From: Paenibacillus sp. MSJ-34
Lineage (GTDB): Bacteria; Bacillota; Bacilli; Paenibacillales; Paenibacillaceae
Direction of reading: 5' to 3'
Assembly: GCF_018918005.1 (NCBI RefSeq)
Contig: NZ_JAHLPR010000053.1
Span: forward strand, 1 to 39,865
Length of the DNA stretch: 39,865 nt
Position numbers and translations under genes: made by a program. The number at the start of each line of letters is the position of its first letter. Within the stretch, counting starts at the first letter, position 1. Below, piece after piece: positions 8,966 through 17,365 of the stretch. Under the pieces are notes generated by a model, which was not told the origin of the DNA, ran no database searches, and saw only the letters and a list, made by a program, of their open reading frames with translations.

Positions 8966-9508
8966 TCATGCCCATATTCGCTGTATGGTTGGAGCGGCAT
9001 CGTCGGCGAAGGAAAGGCGGTACACATCGGGATTGGACATGGCTTCCCACTCTTCGAACCCAATCCGGTTGTCGAAATGCTTGAGAAGAAGCGAGATCAG
9101 GTTGCCATGCGAAACGATGACAGCGTTGTTGCATCCGCGTTGCAACACTTCCGCTACGACGCTCACGGCGCGAATCATCGCCGAGTTGCCCGATTCTCCG
9201 CCCTCATAGCACAGTTCCAAATCATCGTATGTCCTGCGGAGCATATCGCGCCATTCGGGATGGTCGTTCCCCGATAAGACTCTCTCAACCAATCTCTCGT
9301 CCATTACAATGTCTATGCCGAGTTGATCGGCTAACGGCGCAATCGTGCGATATGCCCTTTCATAAGGACTGGATACGATGTAATCGATACGATGGATTGC
9401 GAGAAATTCGGCAAGACGATTCGCTTGCTCAATTCCGGTCTCCGTTAACGGCGCTTCAGGAGCTTGCCCCTCGGCCTTGGCATGGCGAACGACATAGATA
9501 TTTTTCAT
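8966..9508 (-). CDS. Histidine phosphatase family protein (phosphoglycerate-mutase-like)
   Basis: This 180-residue member of histidine phosphatase branch 1 carries the RHA form of the RHG motif at Arg8-His9 (His9 would be phosphorylated), the SSPYERA loop with Arg51, a GGES acid residue (Glu105) and the second catalytic histidine in VSHGN (His134). It probably removes phosphate from a small metabolite. True phosphoglycerate mutases are longer, so that role is unlikely. GAGGAGG lies 13 bp before the ATG. The gene sits directly downstream of, and on the same strand as, the ABC-2 operon with a 42-bp gap, so read-through is possible. Confidence 0.85.
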   Translation of the reverse strand: MKNIYVVRHAKAEGQAPEAPLTETGIEQANRLAEFLAIHRIDYIVSSPYERAYRTIAPLADQLGIDIVMDERLVERVLSGNDHPEWRDMLRRTYDDLELCYEGGESGNSAMIRAVSVVAEVLQRGCNNAVIVSHGNLISLLLKHFDNRIGFEEWEAMSNPDVYRLSFADDAAPTIQRIWA

Positions 9509-9550
9509 GGGTGGTTCTACCTCCTCACCAATAGCTGCAATCTTATTACG

Positions 9551-10198
9551 CTACAAATTTTTCTTGGAATAAATGCGAACGGATACTCGCATCGATATTC
9601 CTCCAATGACTAGGCCGAGGACAATAAGGAACAAATCTTGAACGAACGGCGTAAAAGGAAGCGAAAATCGAAATCCCGTTCCTTCATGCTGCAGCACCTT
9701 CATCACGGCAGGCAGTACGAACGGCATGAGAAAGATGAGAAAAAAGAAAATATATTTTAATTTCTCGTAATCGAAACGGTATTGAACCGGGATCAGAACC
9801 CCGAAAATAACGGCATTTATGAAAAACGCCCAACCGAAGGCGGACAGGTCAAGCAGATCGATGCCGAGCGGAGGGATCAAAGCCGTAAGGGTGTAAAGGA
9901 CATAGCATCCGGTAAAAACGGTCAAGACAAATAAATATTTGGCCCTTACAATATATTTTCTCGTGTAAGGAGTTGCGCATAGGAGCGCCGAGCCTCTATA
10001 TTTATATTCCATCATTAAAACGGTACTGAACAGCAAATATACAATGTAGAGCGTGCTAAGGAAAAAAGGCAGAAATCCGCCGGCAATAAAGTCGATTCTC
10101 GAATGAAGAAAGAGCGGCAGAACGACGGCGGCAATCAGCATGACGATCCAATATTTTTTGGTCAGCAGAAAATCCTTTTTGACAAGATGAAATAGCAT
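9551..10198 (-). CDS. ABC-2 type permease, partner of the adjacent ATPase
   Basis: This 215-residue integral membrane protein has about six hydrophobic segments (roughly residues 17-30, 37-63, 92-115, 121-140, 150-166 and 183-203). The N-terminal FHLVKKDFLLTKKYW is typical of ABC-2 permeases of the YtrA-operon kind. With the ATPase encoded 5 bp upstream it should form a small exporter. Such systems in Bacillales often respond to cell-wall antibiotics; no substrate can be read from the sequence. It is the third gene of the GntR-ATPase-permease operon. Confidence 0.85.
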   Translation of the reverse strand: MLFHLVKKDFLLTKKYWIVMLIAAVVLPLFLHSRIDFIAGGFLPFFLSTLYIVYLLFSTVLMMEYKYRGSALLCATPYTRKYIVRAKYLFVLTVFTGCYVLYTLTALIPPLGIDLLDLSAFGWAFFINAVIFGVLIPVQYRFDYEKLKYIFFFLIFLMPFVLPAVMKVLQHEGTGFRFSLPFTPFVQDLFLIVLGLVIGGISMRVSVRIYSKKNL

Positions 10199-10203
10199 CG
10201 GCT

Positions 10204-11055
10204 TTACCTCCTAATATAGCCTAACATCACATCTTCGATGGTCGGCCTTTCGATAAGCGCATTCTTCATGTGCTGACGGACGGCCGCTTTATCATTCGTT
10301 AACCCGGAAAAACCGTACCCGGTTTCATTCAACGTTACAAACAATCCTCTCGTACGTTCGTTCAATTCCTTCGTATCCCCTTTCACATAGCCATGCATGT
10401 CTAACAGGGCATCTTTTTCTTCGCTGAATACGATTCGACCGTTATCGATTAGAATGATTCCGTCGGCCACCTTGTCCAAGTCGGAAGTGATGTGGGAGGA
10501 TAGAAACACGCTTTTCCCGTCTTCATTGACATACTCAAGCAAAATATCCATTAACTCCAATCTGACTTGAGGATCCAAACCGCTTGTCGGCTCGTCCATA
10601 ATCAACAAATCCGCATGATGGGACATGGCCAAAGCAATCGCATACTTCATGCGCATCCCTTTGGATAGCGTGCCTATTGGTTGGTGTAACGGCAGCCCGA
10701 AACGTTCGATATGGCGGCGAAAGACGGCGTCATCCCAGTCGGAATAGGCCGGCGCGATCACGCTCTTCATTTCCAGCAAAGTCAGCTCGTCGTAAAAATA
10801 CCCTTCGTCAAGCACAATGCCGATACGGTTTTTGAATTCCCGTTCATTGCTGAGAATATCCTTCCCGCGAAATGCAATGTCCCCCGCATCCTTCGCGATG
10901 AGCCCTAGAATCAGTTTGATTGTTGTCGTTTTTCCTGCCCCGTTGACGCCGATAAAACCTGTAATGCAGCCTTCGGTTAAGAAAAAGCTAACATCCTGCA
11001 ATCTGAAAGAGCCCAGGCTTTTGCTTAATCCTTTGACCTCTAAAATCGGTTTCAC
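10204..11055 (-). CDS. ABC transporter ATP-binding protein (YtrB/BcrA-like)
   Basis: This 283-residue nucleotide-binding subunit has Walker A GVNGAGKTT at 36-44, the signature LSKGM near 137 in place of LSGGQ, and Walker B LLIMDEP followed by TSGLDP (D-loop). The LSKG signature is usual for the YtrB/EcsA-type branch. The start ATG overlaps the end of the GntR gene by 4 bp, which points to translational coupling. It powers the permease encoded next. A second operon of the same design lies at 32.8-34.7 kb. Confidence 0.9.
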   Translation of the reverse strand: MKPILEVKGLSKSLGSFRLQDVSFFLTEGCITGFIGVNGAGKTTTIKLILGLIAKDAGDIAFRGKDILSNEREFKNRIGIVLDEGYFYDELTLLEMKSVIAPAYSDWDDAVFRRHIERFGLPLHQPIGTLSKGMRMKYAIALAMSHHADLLIMDEPTSGLDPQVRLELMDILLEYVNEDGKSVFLSSHITSDLDKVADGIILIDNGRIVFSEEKDALLDMHGYVKGDTKELNERTRGLFVTLNETGYGFSGLTNDKAAVRQHMKNALIERPTIEDVMLGYIRR

Positions 11056-11435
11056 TCCTCCTCATCCTCCTCAAACAATAAATCCATCATGGCGTACAAC
11101 TCGCTTTTGCTAATGCCTAGCGAACGGGCGGTTTTCCAGGCTTCGACAAGTTTCTCTTCGACCATACGCCGTTTGGACTCCAGCAGCAGTTCGAAATTCC
11201 CCTGGGCTACGAAAGATCCTTTGCCCGCTTTGGTTGTAATAAACCCTTCCGCTTCCAACTCGTCATATACCCTTCGGGTTGTAAGCACGCTCACTTTCAG
11301 ATCGTTTGCCAGCGCGCGTATGGAAGGAAGCATTTCACCTTCTTGTAATTCGCCATGGATAATCGCATCTTTGATTTGATCTTTGATTTGCTGATATAAC
11401 GGCGGATCGGACACATTGGAAATAATGATTTTCAT
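11052..11435 (-). CDS. GntR-family (YtrA subfamily) repressor
   Basis: This is a 127-residue regulator. The ATG at 11435 is preceded by GGAGG; the longer frame upstream has no support and runs through the promoter. The N-terminal winged helix (PLYQQIKDQIKDAI ... LPSIRALANDLKVSVLTTRRVYDELEAEG) is classic GntR. The short helical C-terminal tail of about 40 residues, with no large effector domain, defines the YtrA subfamily. As the first gene of the operon it should repress itself and the exporter through the palindrome overlapping its promoter. What relieves repression cannot be told from sequence; for relatives it is cell-envelope stress. Confidence 0.9.
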   Translation of the reverse strand: MKIIISNVSDPPLYQQIKDQIKDAIIHGELQEGEMLPSIRALANDLKVSVLTTRRVYDELEAEGFITTKAGKGSFVAQGNFELLLESKRRMVEEKLVEAWKTARSLGISKSELYAMMDLLFEEDEEE

Positions 11436-11455
11436 GTAACCTCCGTGGATCGACA

Positions 11456-11506
11456 ACTGTGTATCAATTACATACACAGTATAAACATCAATAACAATTA
11501 TGTCAA
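11456..11506 (-). promoter_or_regulatory. Promoter and operator of the GntR-ABC operon
   Basis: On the minus strand TTGACA (11501-11506) is separated by exactly 17 bp from TATACT (11478-11483), a near-consensus sigma-A promoter. A 9-bp inverted repeat, ACTGTGTAT-N7-ATACACAGT (11456-11480), overlaps the last bases of the -10 box and covers the transcription start. This is the expected placement for autorepression by the YtrA-type regulator. Confidence 0.8.
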
Positions 11507-11609
11507 TGCGAGAAAGCCCTATTGGAAGGATTTCTCTGATGCCAGGAGAATTAATAGAAAACGATCGAGAGTTCCGATTCGAATTCACTTCATTCCTGAG
11601 GAGATGGCG

Positions 11610-12284
11610 ATGGATATACGACAAATTCACCGGATCAGGCAAGCATTCCCTTGCTTCGGCGACGTTGCTTCGGATGGATGGAAGGCTGCGGAGATTATCG
11701 CGGTCACGCCCGAGACGCCTCACACGATTCGCGAAGGCCATCGGCTGCGGCATGCTATGTTTATCCTTAACGGCTCGATCCGCATCTACAAGATCAGCCC
11801 GGAAGGCAGAGAAATTACGCTATACCGCGTCGGAAGCAGCGAATGCTGCGTGCTGATGATGGCCAGCATTCTGGGCGAAACCGAATACGAAGCGTCGGCT
11901 GCCGTTGAAACCGACACCGAGGTGCTGCTCGTTCCGGCAACGGACTTCCGGAACTGGATGGACGCTTATCTGCCGGTACGCCAATTCATTTACAAGCAAT
12001 TCGTAGCGCGTATGACGAATGTAACGCTGCTGCTTGAAAAGATTGCGTTCCAGTCCATCCCCTGCCGGCTTGCGGAATATTTGCTTACCGAAGCGGCGCG
12101 GCGCGAATCCGACTCGCTGCGCATGACGCATGAGCAATTGGCTGTCGAACTGGGAACGGCAAGGGAGGTTGTTTCCCGCACGTTGAAAGATTTTGCGGTC
12201 AAAGGGGCTCTCGCCGCGAAAAGGGGGCGAATCGACCTGTTGGACAAAACGTTATTGCGAGGCTTTACAGGGAAAGAACGATGA
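11610..12284 (+). CDS. Crp/Fnr-family transcriptional regulator
   Basis: This 224-residue regulator starts at the ATG at 11610, which follows GAGGAG by 6 bp; the longer frame crosses the divergent promoter region. The N-terminal cyclic-nucleotide-binding-like beta roll spans about residues 25-130 (HAMFILNGSIRIYKISPEGREITLYRVG). The C-terminal helix-turn-helix (about 172-193, MTHEQLAVELGTAREVVSRTL) is of the Crp type. A C-x-x-x-C arrangement (Cys15 and the Cys-Cys pair of SSECCVLM) is too sparse to argue for an Fnr iron-sulfur cluster. It is divergent from the GntR operon. The next plus-strand gene is only a truncated fragment, so its target is unknown. Confidence 0.85.
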   Translation: MDIRQIHRIRQAFPCFGDVASDGWKAAEIIAVTPETPHTIREGHRLRHAMFILNGSIRIYKISPEGREITLYRVGSSECCVLMMASILGETEYEASAAVETDTEVLLVPATDFRNWMDAYLPVRQFIYKQFVARMTNVTLLLEKIAFQSIPCRLAEYLLTEAARRESDSLRMTHEQLAVELGTAREVVSRTLKDFAVKGALAAKRGRIDLLDKTLLRGFTGKER

Positions 12285-12362
12285 TCCCGCTGTCTTCTTC
12301 GGTGACTAGCGTTGCATCGAATGTTATCGTGTTTCAAGCCAATGGCAGCAAAGGGACGATAG

Positions 12363-12560
12363 GTTAACGGATTATGAAGGCCTTACTTTGCCCCAAAACG
12401 CTGTTTGGGCAGAGTTAACGGATTTTGAGGGCCCTATTTCGTCGCAACTTCACAAAACAAACTATTTCCGGGCTGACCGCGGCATGTTAACGGTTCGAAA
12501 ATCCGCTAATTCCGAAAAATCGACTAAAATTTGAAAAATAAGACCTCCGAAATCCGTTAT
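12363..12560. repeat. Degenerate intergenic repeats around TTAACGGATT
   Basis: GTTAACGGATT(A/T)TGA(A/G)GG(G)CC occurs at about 12363 and again at 12414, with similar flanks. GTTAACGG recurs near 12485, and the motif appears inverted as AAAATCCGCTAA near 12500 and GAAATCCGTTAT near 12550. Apart from this I see no gene between 12285 and 12691. Confidence 0.45.
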
Positions 12561-12691
12561 ATTTATCGACACCATCCCAGCTAGCAAAATTCAAAGCAAC
12601 GCTAATGGTTCTTCGGTGACTTTGTCACGGAATTTCCCGCTCGCTTCCCTTACAATGCAGATATCTTAAACGATATGGGAGGGAATCAAGC

Positions 12692-12790
12692 ATGTCTATC
12701 AACCGTTCTTATTACCATCCGTCAGATCTAAAGCGAATTCCGGATTTGATCAAGCTTGCGCCGCAAACGGCCGCTTCTTACTTCGCCTTC
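12692..12790 (+). pseudogene. 5' fragment of an AhpD/carboxymuconolactone decarboxylase-like gene, cut by CRISPR array 1
   Basis: An ATG preceded by GGGAGGG opens exactly 33 codons (MSINRSYYHPSDLKRI ... SYFAF). These resemble the N-terminus of small carboxymuconolactone decarboxylase family (alkylhydroperoxidase AhpD-like) proteins. The catalytic CxxC region lies further along in the family and is missing. The next base, 12791, is the first base of the terminal CRISPR repeat, so the coding similarity ends at the array boundary with no spare nucleotide. The remainder of the gene was not found elsewhere in the window. The family assignment rests on memory of the N-terminal motif. Confidence 0.6.
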
Positions 12791-14347
12791 GTTTCAATCC
12801 ACGCATCCGCGAGGGATGCGACTGGATTCGATAATTATTCCACTTATCGGGTGGAAATTTCAATCCACGCATCCGCGAGGGATGCGACCGAATGTTCAGC
12901 TTCGCATGCTCCCAAACACTAAAATTTCAATCCACGCATCCGCGAGGGATGCGACGGTACAGGAAGCTACCGAGTATCTCACTTGACGAAATATTTCAAT
13001 CCACGCATCCGCGAGGGATGCGACTACTATCCCGATCCGATGGTAGGCGGTTACGTGACATTTCAATCCACGCATCCGCGAGGGATGCGACATCCGAACA
13101 CCGTACTGTAGTAAATCGCATTGCTATTTCAATCCACGCATCCGCGAGGGATGCGACCAATACGAAGCCCGCTTATATGGTTTGGCGGTAAAGATTTCAA
13201 TCCACGCATCCGCGAGGGATGCGACGTAAGGATATATTCGGAGTGGCCGGGAACATCATCATTTCAATCCACGCATCCGCGAGGGATGCGACTACGAGCG
13301 GATTTGGGGCGGATGTAGGATTGGCATTTCAATCCACGCATCCGCGAGGGATGCGACCAGGATACGGATTTTATAAAGCAGCTTTATCCCATTTCAATCC
13401 ACGCATCCGCGAGGGATGCGACGTTGATTTAGGAAATAACCTAGCGACAACCGAGAGCATTTCAATCCACGCATCCGCGAGGGATGCGACTTTCCTTCCA
13501 TCTCGGTAATCATGTCAGATATCATTTCAATCCACGCATCCGCGAGGGATGCGACGCGCGAACGTGCCTCGACTTCTCGTCGCGGTACCGATTTCAATCC
13601 ACGCATCCGCGAGGGATGCGACTTATGACATCAAACACTTCATTCCAGCTTTCCTCTGATTTCAATCCACGCATCCGCGAGGGATGCGACCAGCAGCCGA
13701 GCCTACTATATTTGCAGACGGCTGATTTCAATCCACGCATCCGCGAGGGATGCGACCAGCAGCCGAGCCTACTATATTTGCAGACGGCTGATTTCAATCC
13801 ACGCATCCGCGAGGGATGCGACGCAACTGTTCCGGTGTGCTCTCTTTAACCGGCCTTATTTCAATCCACGCATCCGCGAGGGATGCGACGCATAACCGGG
13901 GATATAGCGGCCATCGACGGTTAGATTTCAATCCACGCATCCGCGAGGGATGCGACTTATTCTCATCTTTTTCCTTTATGTATTTGTCTTATTTCAATCC
14001 ACGCATCCGCGAGGGATGCGACGTTTAAACCATGATAAATCTTTATTTAGAAGTTATTTCAATCCACGCATCCGCGAGGGATGCGACTCAAATACCGCGG
14101 CTTCGTTCGCTGCTTGATAAATTTCAATCCACGCATCCGCGAGGGATGCGACAAAGCCCTCCTTTATGCGATCATCGCCCTTTTATTTCAATCCACGCAT
14201 CCGCGAGGGATGCGACGATAACGCGCCATTGAAAGTCCCATCCGCCGATCATTTCAATCCACGCATCCGCGAGGGATGCGACGAGGGCGGAGACGCGTGG
14301 AGACGGGATACAACAATTTCAATCCACGCATCCGCGAGGGATGCGAC
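12791..14347 (-). CRISPR. CRISPR array 1, type I-C, 24 repeats and 23 spacers
   Basis: Repeats are 32 bp and essentially invariant; the left-most begins with G instead of A. Spacers are 32-37 bp. Read on the minus strand the repeat begins GTCGCATCC and ends GTGGATTGAAAT, the normal type I-C orientation, so the array is transcribed leftward from the leader at 14348. The repeat stem is GCATCC/GGATGC; on the plus strand the loop is GCGAG. Two neighbouring spacers (13691-13724 and 13757-13790) are identical. Cas5c should cut 3' of the stem to give crRNAs with an 11-nt 5' handle (family knowledge). The trailing end abuts a truncated AhpD-like gene. Confidence 0.98.
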
Positions 14348-14517
14348 TCCGATTTTCAATCAAAACGACTTGAAAAATCGTTGTTACTCATTAAAAAACA
14401 CACTCGAGTCCACAAATTTTCCTTTTAATTACAGGTTATTTTTGGATATTACAATAATATAAGTAAAAATTCCGGTGCGAATCTCCCTAGTAATTCATGT
14501 TCGCTTCACATTCGCAC
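14348..14517 (-). promoter_or_regulatory. Leader of CRISPR array 1
   Basis: This AT-rich segment lies between the first repeat and the stop codon of cas2. It is homologous to the leader of array 2. The bases touching the repeat are the same in both (plus strand TCCGATTTT). A 43-bp block at 14475-14517, flanked by GTGCGAAT and ATTCGCAC, is 39/43 identical to 24916-24958. A -10-like TAATAT (minus strand) lies before CCAAAAA in the middle. The outer arm of the block overlaps the last base of the cas2 stop codon, so cas2 and the leader have no gap. Confidence 0.85.
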
Positions 14518-14807
14518 TACAAGATTAAGGGGCCTTCGATATCGATCGATTCTTTGATACCAATATGTTCGACCTTGTTCTTATAGTTGTTCCCGAGTTG
14601 ATAGAATCGCAGACTATCCCGATCCACATCGATAACATCCATCAGTTTCATCTTCAGAACAGCGAATTGGGTTGCATCTACAACGCATTCAAATACCGAA
14701 TTTTGGACGCGCTGGCCGTAATCCTGGCATATTTTCGATACTTTGCGCAACCTCCTCTGACCTTCGCTATTCATCGTGCTTACATCATAGGTAATTAATA
14801 TGAGCAC
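14517..14807 (-). CDS. cas2: CRISPR-associated endonuclease Cas2
   Basis: This 96-residue protein is the structural core of the Cas1-Cas2 spacer integrase. The ferredoxin-like start MLILITYDVST carries the conserved Asp8, followed by RLRKVSKICQDYGQRVQNSVFE, the typical helix and strand of Cas2. It lies 9 bp after cas1 as the last gene of the operon. Its stop codon touches the CRISPR leader. Length is normal for type I-C. Confidence 0.96.
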   Translation of the reverse strand: MLILITYDVSTMNSEGQRRLRKVSKICQDYGQRVQNSVFECVVDATQFAVLKMKLMDVIDVDRDSLRFYQLGNNYKNKVEHIGIKESIDIEGPLIL

Positions 14808-14816
14808 AGATTACAC

Positions 14817-15848
14817 CTACTTCCACAGAAATGGAGGGTACTCGTCAAGGTCATTGCGCAAATGACGGGCCAATAATAGAGCTTGTACATGCGGCACCAA
14901 ACCCCACGGGATTTTTTCTCCCAAATATGGATGTGTGATCTTCTCTTGTTTTTTGTTCTGCCATGCCGTGAGAAACTTTTTTCTAGCCTCATCCGTCATG
15001 ATCACTGCGCCGTTCTCCTTTTGAATAAAATCCTCCGCGTTGACCACTTTTTTATTAATTAACGACAAGACAAACCGATCTGCAAAAACGCCGCGTAATT
15101 CCTCCATCACATCTAAGGCTAAGGAGGCACGCCCGGGGCGGTCTCGATGCATAAATCCAATATACGCATCGAGTCCAACCCCTTCCAAGGCAGACGTCAT
15201 ATCATTGGCAAGCAGCGTATAGGCTAAAGACAACATGGCGTTAACATTATCCTGTGGGGGTCTTCGTGAACGAGTCAGAAAATAGAAGTCCTCTTTTTGC
15301 TGCAATATCATTTGATCAAATAGTTTGTTATAGGCTAAAGCAGCCTGGCCTTCTAATCCCCTGATCCGCTCCAAATCTTTACATTCCCGAACCGCTTCCA
15401 TAATAGATGTTAAATGTTGGGATGCCTCCTTAAATCGGGTGACATCTATACGTAAAGGATAATCTCGGGTCATTCTTTCCAGCATCCACTTTTGATTATA
15501 TATTTTACCTATAATAAAATTTCGGGCAATTCTCGCCGCTAGGACTTCATCTTCGGAGATAAGGCATTGCTTTTTTCTTAAAATAACATTCCCCTTGCTG
15601 GCTCCTATAACCCTTGCGAGGTATCGTCCGTTCATCGTTAAAAAGACGATGGAGATGTTCCTCTCCGCGCAATATCCCATGAATGCCGGACTGGCTCCCG
15701 TATAACCGAAAGCCACTACCGATTCCAAATTGTGGAGCGGGAGTCTCCCCAGCTTCTCTTGGTCCTTAAGAAGAACAATATTATCCCCGTCTAAAGATAA
15801 GTATACATCCGGTTGTGTAATAAACAGCGTATTCAAAAGTTTCTTCAT
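14817..15848 (-). CDS. cas1: CRISPR-associated integrase Cas1 (type I-C)
   Basis: This 343-residue metal-dependent integrase inserts new spacers at the leader end of the array with Cas2. The three metal ligands are visible: Glu166 (GLEGQAA), His234 (GFMHRDRPGR) and Asp246 (SLALDVMEELR). Length and the N-terminal beta domain (LLNTLFITQPDVYLSLDGDN) fit the type I-C clade. The start ATG overlaps the end of cas4 by 4 bp, indicating coupled translation. It should serve both arrays because their leaders are homologous. Confidence 0.97.
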   Translation of the reverse strand: MKKLLNTLFITQPDVYLSLDGDNIVLLKDQEKLGRLPLHNLESVVAFGYTGASPAFMGYCAERNISIVFLTMNGRYLARVIGASKGNVILRKKQCLISEDEVLAARIARNFIIGKIYNQKWMLERMTRDYPLRIDVTRFKEASQHLTSIMEAVRECKDLERIRGLEGQAALAYNKLFDQMILQQKEDFYFLTRSRRPPQDNVNAMLSLAYTLLANDMTSALEGVGLDAYIGFMHRDRPGRASLALDVMEELRGVFADRFVLSLINKKVVNAEDFIQKENGAVIMTDEARKKFLTAWQNKKQEKITHPYLGEKIPWGLVPHVQALLLARHLRNDLDEYPPFLWK

Positions 15849-16504
15849 TCTTTCATTTTCCCTTCGATATAACTGCGTACACTTCGTTTATTCAGCACTT
15901 CCGGCAGACAGATCGATTGAAGAGAGCAACTCCGGCAAAAGGGGCCTGTCTTCACTTTAGGCGTATATCTGCGTTTAAAGTAATCATGCATCTCGGCGAC
16001 AAGCAACTTCACCTTATTTTTCAAATCCGTTGTCATTGGTACTTCGATCCTATGTCTAATCTCATGATAAAACATATAGCCAACGTGAATATCACATAGC
16101 AGCATTTCTTCAAGACACATCGCTTGCGCGGTTAGTTGTAATAGGTCCGCATCGTCCATCTTCGGTTTTCCTCGTTTATATTCCACCGGATAGGCGATAT
16201 ATTTCCCATCGGCCCCATGGATTTCAACACCGCGATCATCCCTGATGAACTCAACCACATCGCAAACGCCGGTAATTTTAAGATTGTCGGATTTCACTGG
16301 CATCGCCCGAACGGTGAGTTTATTACCGCGTTTTTCTTTCACAAACGGTTGATCCGCCTTACGGTGAAGATACTGTCCCTCCACAGTTTTAACGTTTTCT
16401 TCCCATTGCTGTTCGATATGAATCAACGCCCACTGCCGCTTGCAAAATTGAAAATGTTGAATCCCGGACAACATCAGGTAGTCGTCGTCTTCATTAAAGG
16501 CCAT
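15845..16504 (-). CDS. cas4: CRISPR-associated exonuclease Cas4
   Basis: This 219-residue RecB-family nuclease trims prespacers and helps choose protospacers with the correct PAM in type I-C adaptation. The four iron-sulfur cysteines are present: Cys21 (FQFCKRQW), then Cys190, Cys193 and Cys199 in FCRSCSLQSIC. The nuclease core shows GVCDVVEF and PVEYKRGKPK (Asp, Glu and Lys of the PD-D/ExK fold). The start overlaps the cas7 stop by 11 bp and has only a weak ribosome binding site, consistent with coupling. Confidence 0.96.
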   Translation of the reverse strand: MAFNEDDDYLMLSGIQHFQFCKRQWALIHIEQQWEENVKTVEGQYLHRKADQPFVKEKRGNKLTVRAMPVKSDNLKITGVCDVVEFIRDDRGVEIHGADGKYIAYPVEYKRGKPKMDDADLLQLTAQAMCLEEMLLCDIHVGYMFYHEIRHRIEVPMTTDLKNKVKLLVAEMHDYFKRRYTPKVKTGPFCRSCSLQSICLPEVLNKRSVRSYIEGKMKE

Positions 16505-17360
16505 TTACGATCTCAACTTTCAATCCGTCCAATTCGTTTAATTCAATAGAATAATCATCGAATGATTTCGGCTCTTCAGCCTTCGGTTTTATCGTCAATG
16601 ATCGATGCACCTTTGCGGAAGAATATTGCCCCAGCTTGGAGGAATGCTCCCACCAATACACTTGATGGACTTCCATACTTCCGTCCGGTCTGGCGGAAGA
16701 GGCGTCGTTTTCAAACAATGTGACAAGCGCTTGCTTGATTTTATCGGCATCTTCGTTTGTAAACCCGGTTTTCTCGGCCAATTGAGTATTAATGCTGCCA
16801 TAAAAAACATATAACCCGTAATCTACCCGATGCTTCATGCCCATCGTATCCGATCCTCTGTCTTTCCCCGGTTCGGAATTGACGCTCTTCGTAATCTGCA
16901 TGCTGGTAATGTCAATCGGAACCACGCTGGTTGCCGTATGGATCGACACAGGGCCCCTTATCCCTACTGAGACGCCTCCGCCTTTGGCACCGGAACCTTT
17001 GAACGCGAATACTTGGCCGAAACTGCGAACATCAAGCCACTCTCTACAGGCAGCCTGAGCGAATTCATCAGTAGAAACATCTTTGGACTTCAGAAGTTTT
17101 CCCAACTCCTCATTCGCCTCGGCACGCTCCCTTAAGCTGTTGAACGAATCCGCCTTGCGATCGTTGGACTGAACAAAAATAGGTTCTCCCATATCCTGCA
17201 AACGGTTTCGAATTTTCCGCTTAATAGCGACATCCGAAATTTCGCCATGGCCGTCATAGTTTTGTCTCGGACGATTTCCATTTAACGGGTCCCCATTAGG
17301 GTTCGCATTTTTCACCGATAGCACAACCGCAAAATCGATTTTATGATCCAAAACTGACAT
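16494..17360 (-). CDS. cas7: Type I-C Cascade backbone protein Cas7 (Csd2)
   Basis: This 288-residue RAMP-fold subunit polymerises along the crRNA spacer. The N-terminus DHKIDFAVVLSVKNANPNGDP followed by LNGNRPRQ is a Csd2/Csh2 hallmark. GTG at 17369 and ATG at 17363 are also possible starts. I prefer ATG 17360 because GAGGAG lies 8 bp upstream and the product then begins MSVLDHK as in relatives. The gene starts just after the cas8c stop within the operon. Confidence 0.95.
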   Translation of the reverse strand: MSVLDHKIDFAVVLSVKNANPNGDPLNGNRPRQNYDGHGEISDVAIKRKIRNRLQDMGEPIFVQSNDRKADSFNSLRERAEANEELGKLLKSKDVSTDEFAQAACREWLDVRSFGQVFAFKGSGAKGGGVSVGIRGPVSIHTATSVVPIDITSMQITKSVNSEPGKDRGSDTMGMKHRVDYGLYVFYGSINTQLAEKTGFTNEDADKIKQALVTLFENDASSARPDGSMEVHQVYWWEHSSKLGQYSSAKVHRSLTIKPKAEEPKSFDDYSIELNELDGLKVEIVNGL

Positions 17361-17365
17361 CATAA

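Noticed and set aside
8944..8990. Hairpin GGGCCATG...CATGCCC between the convergent GNAT and phosphatase genes as a terminator
   Set aside because: Stem is short and bulged with no T-run on either strand.
11445..11609. N-terminal extension of the Crp/Fnr gene
   Set aside because: It crosses the divergent GntR promoter-operator, and the ATG at 11610 has a proper GAGGAG site.
12896..13806. Many 60-120 codon frames on both strands across array 1, repeating SIHASARD, NPRIREGCD or SHPSRMRGLK
   Set aside because: They are translations of CRISPR repeats, with period equal to the repeat-spacer unit, not proteins.
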